In this document: positions 26,853 through 37,956 of the stretch, one piece after another
Position numbering within the stretch: the first letter of the stretch is position 1
Layout: every line of letters begins with the position of its first letter
Origin: Mangifera indica
Taxonomy: Eukaryota; Streptophyta; Magnoliopsida; Sapindales; Anacardiaceae
Direction: 5' to 3'
Assembly: GCF_011075055.1 (NCBI RefSeq)
Contig: NC_058151.1
Coordinates: forward strand, 14,079,800 to 14,143,799
Length of the DNA: 64,000 bases
The notes under the pieces: generated by a model
What the model was told of the DNA's origin: nothing
Database searches by the model: none
What the model saw: the letters and a program-made list of their open reading frames with translations, nothing else
Translations under genes and position numbers: made by a program

Positions 26853-27636
26853 CTCATATCACACAACAATGTCAACAAATTCATCCAAATATGTTGCTGC
26901 TAAACTGAGATAGAAAAGATGTACAGGAGATGAAGAGAACATACTCTGTTCATACAAGTTCAAGAGAAACTAGGTTAAGGATTAACTCTGTGAAATTCAG
27001 TCAATGACTACTACGTAAGTAAGCTGACATAGCAATTGACTACAAATCACTCAAACAAATAACAAAAATGTGGATTTGTATTATAATCTTCCCAACCTTT
27101 CACTAGAACACACAACAGTAATTATACAAATCTCTTTCGTATCGTCTACAATAAAAGTATGACACCACATGTACTAACAAAGAGCACATATATGAATACA
27201 AATGCCGACCACATATCAACATTTGTACCATATTTGTACACATGCATATAGTATTACTCAACTATGAAATAGGATTTTGATGAACTAATCACAGCTCATC
27301 AATGAGTTTCAGTTGTATGAGAGTATAATATAACGAATTTAAGTAAATTTTATATCGATAAAATACAGAACAGATATTTGATATATATAGAGACTCCATA
27401 TCTCTTGAGATTTGTGAAAGGTGCTACATTCACCCCTTACCGGACTCTATTTTTGACAGTGGAGGCCAAACTATTAGAGCGGTATGTTACAATAAAATTC
27501 AAGATAATAAAAGGCAGATGTACAGCAAAAGCATAAGCAAGATTTTCACTTCCATTGTGAGTTTCCTGCAATAAAAAAACCGGGACAAAGGAAAAGACGA
27601 GAAATTGAAAACCCTAATAAGGAAAATTTACCGCAT

Positions 27637-29406
27637 AATGTGGATTTAAAATTCTCTGATAAATCGTTTTCCGGCCACTAGAAGCCCATAAATTGAGCAG
27701 GAAAAAAATTTCGGCGACTTTTTAATGAAAATTTCGAAACGTTCAATATCCAACAGAAAAAGGAAACCTGATTCCATAGCATCCCCCAAATTCAAGTAAA
27801 TCTGCAACACAACCAGACATTGAAAAACCCATTTGACTTCAGATACCGGGTGACTCACCTTGTTCTGCTCTCTTCTCTAATGTGCCGAATCTGGCCTTAT
27901 TTTTGAGTTCTAAATTTAAGCCCAAATGCCTTCTTGTTCTTCTCTCGAAGTTTGTGTATTGTTTAGTCGTTTTTCCCAATCCCTTTGACTGTGCGGGTTT
28001 GAGTGTTGAAAGAGACGAGGGAAGTTGAGAAGATTAGAAAGGGCAGGGGCAACGGATGATCAGCTGCGCTGAAAGGGGTATATTAATTAGTTTAAATTTC
28101 TCCCTAGAATTGGGAAACCGTTAACCCATAAAGTTTAAAAAGTAACACTATACCCAAAAGCTTCACCTTCATTCAATCCAATGGTACGATCCTTTCCAAT
28201 CGTTGGATTATCATGCACGAATGATATTAAATTGGTGTTAATCATTTAACTCAGCATGGAATACCAATAAAATATAAGGTCGAAATACTTTATTTGTGAT
28301 TTGGGGTAGGATTTGATAAGCTCCGATTATTGTACAATTTTCACCTTTTTACTATACTGACATCACTATAGTAATATTCACCCCGTTGACAATTTTTATC
28401 ATTTTGAACAATCCTTTTAATTCAATGATTTGAACAAGTTGAGCTTAATTTTAAGTTAATCATTTTGGATTTAAATTAAATTCGAGCTAATCTTTGTTTA
28501 GGTTTAGCTCAACTTAAATCTACCATTATCAGTGATTAGTGTTAAAAGTTGCATTCTCCATAGAAAGCTTTATCAAATTATGCATGTAATGGATTCCTGA
28601 CTGATCCTCTGCCCACTAAAATTTGATGTTTCTGTTAACTCACTAACCTGAGTCATTGCCTGATTTTGTTGTTCAAAAAAAAAAAAAAAAAACAAAAAAG
28701 ATTATAGATCAACCTGCAATACCTTCCAGAATTCTGCATGATCTTAACAGCCAAGATAACTGATAACAGCGGTGGCAATGTATACTTAAGGGAACTATAA
28801 TACTAGCTTAGCTTGGCTTCTATATTACTAATAATATAAGAAAGCCAGTCTGTTGATTTGCATAAATTGACATCCATTCCATCATTTACTGATGAATTGT
28901 CTTAGTAAAAACCCAGACTCAATAGTTTAATCTCTGATATTTGCAGCAAACCACTGATATCATGGCTCCTGGATCAAATGAACTACATGGATGTCAACAG
29001 CGGTGGCAGTTATGTAAACCTGGAATGCATCGGATTGTAAGCTAAGCCTATCCATAATGTAATAGTCAAAGACTCAAAATAAACAAATTGCAATAATAGA
29101 TAAATGGTCACATGCCTTCAGTAAAAAGAAATAAAAGAAAAAAAAGCATTCTGACTACTACAGAATTCGGATAAATTTCGTTCTAGCAACATTTATCTGG
29201 CAATTCAAAACTTACAACACACCTGACAGATAACAAGAAGCTATTGAGTATTGAACAGTTAAGCAACAGAGAAAAACTGCATCTAGAGCTACAGTACAAG
29301 TTTTGTGCAATTCTGATCTTGATAATTCTAACACTCTTTAACTCTGTCAATTAAAAACATGTAGTTTTTGTGTTCAAATAATACAAACTTTTGTTCTTCT
29401 AAAGCT
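27637..29406. other. APC11-like 5' region and intergenic
   Basis: A possible 5' UTR intron of the APC11-like gene is visible on the minus strand: donor AAG|GTGAGT near 27859 and acceptor TTGCAG|ATTTAC near 27802. Beyond this the DNA is non-coding, with a candidate MITE at 28301-28528. The stretch next to 29406 is the likely 3' UTR of the DUF7906 gene. Confidence 0.45.
28301..28528. mobile_element. candidate hAT-like MITE, 228 bp, degenerate
   Basis: Termini TTGGGGTAGGATTTGATAAG and, from the right, TAATGGTAGATTTAAGTTGA resemble the family ends. The flanks TTTGTGAT (28293-28300) and TCAGTGAT (28529-28536) match at 6 of 8 positions, suggesting an older insertion. Confidence 0.45.
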
Positions 29407-31850
29407 TCAAAATTGCTTTCTCTTGTTTCTAAAAAATTTGTCTCTTTTTGCATATACAAAAAAGAGACCAAAGAAACCCACAGCAGTCATTGAGAGTGAA
29501 CCCCACGGAAGTGGTGGATCCCTGAAACAAACAAGTGCTGCTTCCAGTTCTTGAGATGCATGGTATACAAGAGAATGCATGGTATAAAGGTCGTGATCTG
29601 AAGACCTCAAGTAATACAGAGCCATCTCAAAGTCAAAATGTGACAAAGCAGCAACGGCCTTGTCCAGCTTGTACTTGAATAAGTTCCACCTCTGCACAAA
29701 CTCAACATGCTGCTTTTGTTTAAGAAGTTTCCTGTCCCCGCCATGAGCAGCTACGGATTCAAGAACATCAACAGCACTTGTTATGCTATAATTCAATGAA
29801 GTCAAGAGAACATTCCTCCGAGCTGCATCCTTCTGTACAAAAGATAATGATGAAATCTCTGAGAATGGCCCAAATGGTGTCTGCCCAATACTCCATGTGT
29901 AATCTACTAAAGTATTATTATGTGTTGGACTCCATGATAAATGGGTTGGCGACACTCCCCACATACTCTGCAAAATCGAACCAACAAGAGGTCGTTCTAG
30001 CTCCCTTGTATGAGTAAACACGTGACGGCCATTACAGCTATAATCACTCACAGTCTGAGAATTCTTTGTCCTCACTGCAATAACCATATCTCTAAAGGCA
30101 ACAGATTGGTGGTACCGATCAAGCAACAACAGCATATTATAGTCAAGATCAAAGACATAAACAGGAAGAACCCTCCCAAAATCTTCCTCAGGGATCCCTG
30201 CCACCCTCCTAAACTCCTCAGCCGACTCAGAGAGTATACGATGCAATTTCTTTGAGTCCAGATACTCACTCACAATCAACGTATAATTATCAAACAAAAA
30301 CCTCGATGTATAAGAATTAATTGACTTTGTAATCGCATAGGAACAAATCGAACACTCCGCAAAATCAACCTTATAATTCTTGAAGCTCAAAGACTGATCT
30401 CCCAGTAACAATCCACCATCATGAACCTCATCCTTAAATGACCTCTCAACTGTTTTCCAATCCAAGCCACTTGAATCCGCTCCACTTTCTGACCCATATA
30501 CATGAATAAACTGAACAATCAACGAGTTCTCAAAATACACTGGAATCCTCAAAGAAGGCACAACAAGCACCTAAAAAACAGAAACCAACAACCAAAAATA
30601 TTCAATAAACACATAAAATCACCACCAATCAACTAACTAAAAATTGGAAACACCTAAGTAAATAATAGTATCCTCATTTTCCTATCACAAGTGATAATCA
30701 TCCTATGTGAAATGGACATATCACTAAATCATCATTTACAGGAAGATATTACTGGGACCGGTAACATTAATCAAACACTAAAAGCATAAAATTCAACTCA
30801 TAAAGTCAACACATTTCAACAATCCTAAAGAAGTAAGTGATGCAGAGAAATTTCACTTGGGCTCAACTGATGTATTTTCCGATGTAGAATTGGCATATTA
30901 CTAACTACATTAACTTATTATTAACACATCAATGCCACATAAAAAAAACACATCATTTAAGATACCTAGTATTATCTAAACACTTAAAAACAGCTTACAT
31001 TGTAAGCACTCCAAACCAGCGAAGCTAGATCAGCAAGAAGCGCCTTTTGCGACTTAGGACGACCATGAAACGCGGCAAAAGGATGAAACTCACCCTTAGC
31101 CAAAACCCCATCACCTGACAAAGCTGGCCCATAATCCACCGGTCCAGCACCAAGATCAACCCAAATATACCTCTCTTTCCCAGTCCAGATGCTCCCCAAA
31201 CACTTTGTAAACCCTGGCGAAGAATCCCCATGGCTGTAACTATAAGCATAACTCTTCCCCATAGACCCCAGAGAAAGCAAGTAAATATAAACCCCATTTC
31301 CCCCTTTCTCCTTCTCAAAATCCTGCTTAATTAGCTCATCGATGGGCTCGTACGATACGGGAACAAGCGCTTGCCGAAGCGGCGAGATCGAAGAAGTCAA
31401 GAGCGCTTCGAGGGTCTGAGAGAGACGGGACGAGAGAGAAGGGGAAAGCGAGATGTCGACGTGCGGTAAGTGAGAAACGGAGAGAGAATGGACGTCGGAG
31501 TGATCGGAGATGACGTGGAAGCGGGAGGAGGCGTGGGCGGCGGATAAGTAGGAGTGGAGGAGGGAAGGAGCAGAGGAAGGGAAAGTGGAGGTGGGGCCCA
31601 CGAGTCTGACGTGGAGGGAAACGGGGACGGAGAGAGAGAGGAGAGAGGAGATTAGGGAGGAGATTTGGAGGAGAGAGTTAGAGTTGGAGAGGGAAGATTT
31701 GAGGGAGGAGGGGAGGGAACTGAAGGAGTCATTGGAGGAGTGATGATCTAGACGGGCGTGGTGGGTCAGAAAAGTGTCAAGGCCGGGGATCGGAGCGGCG
31801 GAGGACACGGCGGAGATGAGGAGAAGATGGAGGAGGATGAAGGTGGTCAT
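29407..31850 (-). CDS. DUF7906-type type I membrane protein (At3g28720-like)
   Basis: Two exons, complement of 30999-31850 and 29407-30570, encode 671 aa. The function is not established; the family is a conserved plant membrane protein (assigned from memory of the Arabidopsis neighbour of VHA-d and SSRP1). Met at 31850 is chosen as start because a signal peptide follows at once (TTFILLHLLLISAVSSA). The N-terminal third is Ser/Leu-rich, then comes a well-conserved luminal region (WTGKERYIWVDLGAGPVDYG; DYSCNGRHVFTHTRELERPL). One C-terminal membrane span (SMTAVGFFGLFFVYA) is followed by a short basic tail ending KRKQF, which fits the KxKxx ER-retrieval pattern. This suggests an ER/Golgi type I protein. 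Exon 1 is GC-rich compared with the rest of the window and codes on the strand opposite a purine-rich + strand. Confidence 0.85.
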
Positions 31851-32926
31851 CTCTGTGAAGTCGTAATTGGGTTCTGCCGAAAGCAACTTAATAGTTAATA
31901 TCGAAGAACTGAAGACACTTTAGGGTGCGATGGTTAGTAAATATAATTCTAGGGCTGTTTTGGATATTTAAATGTATATTTACCTTATGAAAAATAAAGA
32001 ATTAAATCTAAATTTTACGAGGATAACAGTTCCGGAGTTGAGCTATTTTTTAATTTATTAAGAGGCTTTCGTTTTTCTTTTACTATTAAAAAAATTGAAT
32101 TTAGATTTTTTATTAAAAATAAAATTTTCAAATTTTACTATACAACAAATAAATTAATAATAAAAATTTAAAAATTTAATTTTATTGAAACAAAAAAATT
32201 GACTGCTTTTAATATAATTGGTGGAGTCTAGTTGAGTGGCCCAAGCCCATTTCAACATTGGGTTTGTAACATTGCTTGCAACATTTAGTTCAATCCAATA
32301 AACTAATTACAATTTATCGTAATTTTATTTTTAAGATTTATAAGAAAAAAAAAAATTTGATATTTTAAAAATTTAGAGATTATATAATTAATTTATTTTA
32401 TTATTTTTAGCAATGTGGAAAGCGTATATCTAATATATCTTTTGTGTTTTATTGATATAGATCTTATCTAAAAATGTTATCTCACTCGTGCATATGAATT
32501 TATTCAATTGCATCGAAATTTGCTCGCAAGACACTCAAAATTTCTAATTCTCAAATAAATTAATTAATTTTTTGAGCTCTATTAATATTATATTTGAGAT
32601 AAGTTGTAAGTTTATAAATTTATCGAATCAAGAACCAGAGAGTTTTAGTATAGTATTTGAGCAACTCAAGCTTGAGTAGCTGTAGCTTTAAGCTAAAATA
32701 ATTTGTTTACAATGCACAAGAACAACAATAAATTTGAAGTGTAATTATATTATTATACAAATTCATAGAAAGGTAGGTTGATTGATGAACAAAATCCTTG
32801 CTTTAAGGAAGATACAGCAGAGGAAAACTCTTCCATGCCCTTATTCACAAATTTCTTACAATACGAATTACTGCAAAAACCAAAAACATATTTTACAAGG
32901 CTGCTTGAGCTTTTTACAGGAGAATT
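31851..32926. other. intergenic between DUF7906 and AP2 genes
   Basis: The end near 31851-31930 is the DUF7906 5' flank; that near 32760-32926 is the likely AP2 gene 3' UTR. Between them lies AT-rich DNA with a copy of the dispersed repeat family around 32300-32490. No coding signal. Confidence 0.5.
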
Positions 32927-34665
32927 TTACAAGGCAGAATAAATGAAAGGGAAGTCTCCAATTTCATCAATAATTGTCCCACCAAACTCATCATCATCAC
33001 TGCCTGATCCTGCTTGTGGGTTCTTCGTTTCATGTTCATCCCCATCAGAATCCTGATCTTCTGAAGACAGGCTTGAGTTCTTCTGCACCAAGTCTCTGAA
33101 TATGGAAGATCTCAGGAGGAGGCCTAGTGCAGTTGGGTTTGAAGACTTGTTGCCTGATGATGAGCTGAAAGAAGCTTTGGTTTGGAACGTGCAGTTTTCT
33201 TGCTTTAATGGGGAGTTGAAGTAATCTGCTGTGAATGGATTGGAGTTGAGAAGTGAGAAACTGGTTGGTGATGGAACTGGTTGTGGTTCTGTGATATTGT
33301 GCAGCTCATGAACAGGTCCAGCCAGCATGTTTGTTCCAGGTTTTAGCCATCTGATGTAATTACTCAGATCAAAATTGGTTACAGCATTGATCCCTCTGTA
33401 CTCAATTGCTGCAATGTCGTATGCACGTGCTGCCTCTTCTTGAGTAGCTGCAGTGATTCAATCAGAATAGATTCATGAACACCATAATATTTGAGATTTT
33501 GCTTCAGTTTTGGCAGATTTTTGTTGCAACTTACTGTAAGTGCCAAGGTAAAGGTACTTGTTTCCGAAAACTCTCCCTATTCTTGCTTCCCATCTCCCAT
33601 TGTGATGGTGCCTGCATAGTTCAAATTTCATCAGAAACGTGTATTAACAGTTTAAGTTAAGAATTCAGAGACTATTTAAGGAATCTCTCGCATGCTTTGT
33701 ATGTTGCAGAAACAATTTCAAGAATTTCACCTTGCAACACCTCGATATTTTGATACACCTCTTGAGAAGCCACTGCTCTTTCTGCGAAAAGGAAAGACAA
33801 ACACTGTTATTTTGAGAAACTAAAAGCCCTGGAAGCTGGTAACAATCTGTATATCAGAAAGAAGAAATAATTACCTTCTTAAAGAGGCCAAGTACTCCTC
33901 TTTGGTAACAGTTTGCATGATCTCAATTTCCTTCTCATAATCTGATATCTGTCGAAATTATTTGATAATATACGTTAGATTTTATGATTCTTTTTTAGTG
34001 TTTGCATAAGAACAAGGCCTTTCAGATGAACAGATATGTACCGGAAAATTGGTGAAAGTTGATGTGCCCCAATACTTAACTGCAGCTAAATCATATGCTC
34101 TTGCAGCAGCTTCTTCTTCATCATAAGCACCTAATAAATTCAGAAAAGATGTGTCAATTTTCTCCATAATCATCCCCAGATAAGAAAGAAGTTGAACTTT
34201 GACTTGCAGTTGAAGAGGGATCAAGTTCTTACCAAGGTAAACTGTTGAGACCAGATTGATTCCAAGGCACAAAGCAAGGGGAGAAAAACAGATAAATTGG
34301 TCAGATTGAAATACAGGAAAGAAAAAATGAAGAATTATTATCTGTCTACCTTGTTTCCCTTTCTTCTTCTGAGTGACATTCCAGGAAAGCTTATCCCACA
34401 AATGAGCTTCATACCGGCCAGTCCAGCGATGCTTGCTGACGCCGCGAAACTTTGAACTTCTTTTCACAGTGGTGGCTGCAGTTCCAGATTGCTGATCATT
34501 TGGCTGCACAAGTTGGTTAGTTTCATTATACCCGACTGAAGCTGCAACGGCATGATCTCTTCGCCTTCGTTTCACACATCGCGCAGCCTGAACTTCACTC
34601 TCTACTGGCATGTATGAGCGGTGCCTCACTTGGTTTTCGTCACTTTTCACCATTGTCATTTCCAT
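32927..34665 (-). CDS. WRI1-type AP2-like transcription factor (two AP2 domains)
   Basis: Nuclear factor of the WRINKLED (WRI) branch of the AP2 family; relatives activate fatty-acid, wax or cutin biosynthesis genes. Seven exons, complement of 34350-34665, 34233-34241, 34042-34130, 33875-33948, 33731-33781, 33535-33611 and 32927-33447, give 378 aa. The second exon is only 9 nt and encodes VYL of the first AP2 domain, the known WRI microexon. The basic patch KRRRRDHA precedes AP2 domain 1 ([20 protein letters not shown] ... [11 protein letters not shown]). The linker [19 protein letters not shown] leads to AP2 domain 2 ([20 protein letters not shown] ... [17 protein letters not shown]). The C-terminal 130 residues are Ser-rich and acidic ([11 protein letters not shown]), a likely activation region. 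The branch (WRI3/WRI4 rather than WRI1) is a guess from the YIRWLKPG end. Confidence 0.92.
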
Positions 34666-34780
34666 GTCTGTAGTTAATTATTGTCTTGAATTGATTGACT
34701 CTTTGAACTTTCTTTTTCTCTTTCTTTCTTTCGTTCTCTGGTTGCTTGATTGACCTGAGAGGAGTAACAGAATGTGTAAA

Positions 34781-34788
34781 TATATATA
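34781..34788 (-). promoter_or_regulatory. probable TATA box of the WRI-type gene
   Basis: TATATATA, 116-123 bp upstream of the start codon. It is followed (minus strand) by a CT/GA-rich leader around 34690-34740, a common plant 5' UTR composition. Confidence 0.5.
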
Positions 34789-36037
34789 GCATCTGTCTTT
34801 GTTTTGGACTCATTGCTGTTTTGTTTGAGCTTGCATCTGTTTACAGGTCAAAACAAAGAGGGCGATGGGCACAAGGCAGCTTCGGACAAGTTTACAATGT
34901 GGAAACAAACTGTAAGTGTCCATATTCTGTTTTTCTCCTCAAGGATCCAAATTCCTTGGTCTTACACTGGTAGTTGTAATCAGGGGTGAATTTAAGTTGA
35001 GAATAACCTAAATAAGGGCTAACTCGAGCAGTTGAACAATAACACTAGACAAGGAGAAAAAAAAGCTGGAGAAGAGAAAGAATCGCAAAAAAAAAAATAA
35101 AAAAAATTGTTTAAAAAAAAAAGAATTATCAGTGAAACGAGCTTTAATGCTAACATTATTGTTGGTCGAGCTCTCAAAACCAAACCCAACGAGATAGGTA
35201 AAGATGTTATAATTGCATGTGTTAATGAGATTTTTTGCACAAGAACAACTGAGCCTTGAACTATAATATAATAATGACGATTGAAATTAGTAAAGTAATT
35301 TTGTATTTACTATATAAAGTATATGACTATGTGAAAAGGAAATTGAACACAATGATATTTTTAATATGGTTCGAATCACCATTTAGTATAGTATGGACAC
35401 TTATGTTATTCATATCTTTAAAAGAATTTACAAAAATATTGGTAGTTGTTATATAAGAGTTGTTCTAAGTCTCATGTCCCTGTCATATCCTTTTGTAATT
35501 ATAAATAAGAAATAAAGTTTATATACTTACTTTTTGTATCTTAAATTCAAATTTGAACTATTTTTTTGTTTACGTAAAAGGAAGATAATTTAACAATTCT
35601 AATTCGATATTAAGTTATTGCTTGCCTATATAGACACTAGAATGAGTGATGCTATGTGATTTATAACGAGTACTAATTTAACTCTTAATAATAATTTATC
35701 ATCATATAATTGAAAGCTAATTTTTCTTTAATTGAAAATCATTTAGTCATATGATAACATATCATCATTAATATTTAAATTGGTATTCGTATAAGTGTAA
35801 ATAACTTTTTTATTGAAGAAGAATATAGTCTAATATATCGTTGTCTTTAAGCAAGAGCCTTCTACCTACATGCCAGATTGATTCGTGTGTAAAAGATTAA
35901 AACTGTGTTTGATCATTGTTCATGTAACTGACCACCTACCCAAGGAAAATGTTGGATAAACTGTTAAAATTTTGTACCTATTCATACTGTTATTTTGAAA
36001 GCTATGGGCTGTTAAACCTAAGATTTATGACAGTAAA
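34789..36037. other. intergenic, repeats
   Basis: A lone hAT-like terminus (CAGGGGTGAATTTAAGTTGA) occurs near 34982, without a recognisable partner. A fold-back repeat lies at 35650-35812. No gene seen. Confidence 0.45.
35650..35812. repeat. fold-back MITE-like repeat, best example
   Basis: Arms of about 65 bp (AATAATTTATCATCATATAA on the left, reverse complement of ATATGATAACATATCATCAT on the right) flank a roughly 20-bp core TTTTTCTTTAATTGAAAATC. This is the same architecture as the copy at 15985-16115. Confidence 0.6.
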
Positions 36038-36496
36038 ATGGTCAAGTCAGTAGCTAAACAACAATACAGCAACGGTTTAAAACTGTTAAACTACTCAAGA
36101 ATTAGACATTACAAGAACCACACAAAACCAAGCATAAAAATCCAAACTCGCTTGTTCACAATTCCAGGTACCAAAATGGACAAGTTTCGCTGGAACAAAT
36201 TATACCTGGAATTGCACAAGTACCCGGTTAAGGACACTCCAGATTATATTCCTTCTGATAAAAGCAAAGATGCTTGCATTATTTTCTTCGTCCTAAACAG
36301 GGAATATGCTGAACCCCATTACCATATAATTCTTCGAATTCGCCGCCTCGATCAGGTTAAATCATGTTTGTTATTGGATTCGTTATGGTCATCCAATTTA
36401 CTCAGTCTATTAAGGTACCTGTCGATGTCAATGGAGTTTGTTGCCTCCACGGGGAAGGCAGCGCGGTTTTTACTAAGGAATCTGCACATATTTTAG
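36038..36496 (+). CDS. 152-aa open frame, unrecognised, possibly a decayed exon
   Basis: A continuous ATG-to-stop frame. The middle part (KMDKFRWNKLYLELHKYPVK ... IIFFVLNREYAEPHYHIILR) has protein-like composition and is bounded by possible splice signals: acceptor ATTCCAG at about 36167 and donor CAG|GTTAAA at about 36355. The outer parts look like intron read-through. I do not recognise the family and see no start context that supports a stand-alone gene. Confidence 0.25.
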   Translation: MVKSVAKQQYSNGLKLLNYSRIRHYKNHTKPSIKIQTRLFTIPGTKMDKFRWNKLYLELHKYPVKDTPDYIPSDKSKDACIIFFVLNREYAEPHYHIILRIRRLDQVKSCLLLDSLWSSNLLSLLRYLSMSMEFVASTGKAARFLLRNLHIF

Positions 36497-37029
36497 TAAT
36501 ATTGTTGTTGCAAGCTGTCTGGGCTGCGATTTAATATTGTTTTAGGAGGAGTCTACAAGAAATGCTGGTGGGACCTGTATTTGCGCAAACATGATTTTGA
36601 TTCAAGAAATGACAAACAATTATGCAAATGAATCAAGACGGATAATCGACAGTAAAAGAGATGCAGAGAGAAGTCAAAGAACGGGTCTAACAACATATGA
36701 TAGTTGTACTTGAGAAAATGTGTTAAAGATTAAAGTTTCACATTTAATAAATACAATATAAGTGAGTAGTATATAAATATGAGAAATTAAATTTTAACAT
36801 AAATTAATTAGTTTTGTATAATATAAGTTTTAATTTTGACAGTTGTTACTTGTCTCACTCCTCCCCAATCTTTGAGTTTTTTATTCAGGATAGCAACACC
36901 TGTAAGTATTGATGAACTATCAAATTTTTTGTACCGAAGGAACCAGCAGGGACCAAATTGTCAGTATTCATTATTAAAGGTACCGAGGAAATGTTAAAGT
37001 ACTTGAAATTTGTGGTAAAATAGGTGAAT

Positions 37030-37158
37030 GCAAACTGTATAAGTAATCAGCTTGTAAAAGCACTTGAAAAGATGGAAATTAATAATTAATCCCTGGAAGT
37101 CCAAGTCAATCAGCTTGTAAAAACGCTTGAAAAGATGCAAGAACTTGGATTTTTCTGA
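37030..37158 (+). pseudogene. remnant of a coiled-coil coding repeat
   Basis: Two 63-bp units in the same frame read NQLVKALEKMEI and NQLVKTLEKMQE (starting at 37045 and 37108). They are separated by a stop codon and followed by TGA at 37156-37158. The 21-residue period equals three heptads, so the ancestor likely encoded a leucine-rich coiled coil. The parent gene is not recognised. Confidence 0.35.
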
Positions 37159-37806
37159 GCTGAAATCAATTACGTATGGAATATGTTAATCCTTTGAGGC
37201 TCATGGTTTCACATTACAAGCATTACCGACAGAAGATTACAGGTTGCTTGTCATTAGAAAACTCTACGGTTGATCTCTCATGAGGCCTTAGAATTTTGTT
37301 TAGATTCATTCTAAGCTGAGTCCAAATAATGTCTATTCAAGATTGAAGAGTTGGAAAGAAGTTTAGAGTTTAAAGTTTAAAGCTTAAGAATAAATTAAAG
37401 TTCTCTATCTGTGATTGAGTAAAAGTTTCAAAAAAGCATGTTGAGACAATGGCAACCAGAGGTAGATGGGAGTCAAGCCGATCTTGAACAAAAACTAACT
37501 TGAGTTTGACTCAAGTCCAAAATAATTAGGTCAAAATCGAGCTTGATTTGCTCATTTAGTGAATGATATCACCGTTTATTGAAAAAAACAAAAAAAGTTA
37601 TTGAGAAGAAGAAGAAAATGAATCATCAATAAAACGAATTTTAATATAACAGTACCAATAAGATATCAGTCGAAATTTCTATGACTCAAACTTGATTAAT
37701 TCAAGTCAAACAACAAATGGAGCCTAATCCGGCTCAGATCTGTCCACACTAAATGACAACTACTCACCCAATAAAGCTGTGAAAGTTCTCTAATTAATAA
37801 CTTTAT

Positions 37807-37956
37807 TTAGAAGGAAAACTGAGTAAAACTAATTGCCATCCACAATATCTCTACAACTTGTCCACCAATAGTTTCAGCCTTTTCGCAATACTTCTTCCTC
37901 CTCAACTTATTCTTCTCTTCTTATGTTGCAGCATAATGCTGGTCAAAGAGGTCTTC
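37807..37956 (-). pseudogene. exon-like gene fragment with internal stop
   Basis: After a splice acceptor (CTCACCAG|GAAGAC) the frame reads EDLFDQHYAAT, an in-frame TAA (37921-37923), then EEKNKLRRKKYCEKAETIGG and QVVEILW to a terminal stop at 37807. The charged, helix-like sequence on both sides of the stop suggests a once-coding exon with a nonsense change. Family not recognised. Confidence 0.35.

Larger units (their letters stand above)
25461..27636 (-). pseudogene. APC11: degenerate APC11-like RING-H2 gene (anaphase-promoting complex subunit 11)
   Basis: APC11 is the catalytic RING subunit of the APC/C ubiquitin ligase that drives mitotic exit. Coding pieces (complement): ATGCG at 27632-27636, 26298-26416 and 25461-25576. 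Junction phases agree, and the frame is open for about 79 aa against the usual 84. The middle exon is near-perfect (WTWDAQDETCGICRMAFDGC...GDDCPL). The last exon is damaged: the family block CNHAFHLHCILKW reads CSPASHLHRILKL, losing one His and one Cys zinc ligand and the conserved Trp, with further changes (ending EWQFKG not EWQFKE). The usual MKVKIL start is also gone; the equivalent codons contain a stop, leaving only Met-Arg before WHAV. A long first intron carries a hAT-like MITE (26559-26852). Best read as a recently decaying copy; a neofunctional protein is less likely. Confidence 0.72.

Noticed and set aside
31025..31318. 97-aa minus-strand frame inside the DUF7906 exon
   Set aside because: Alternative frame of the conserved exon; the 300-codon frame is the one matching the family.
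31851..31886. Upstream extension of the DUF7906 frame by 12 codons
   Set aside because: It would begin with TTG, not ATG; the ATG at 31850 is directly followed by a signal peptide.
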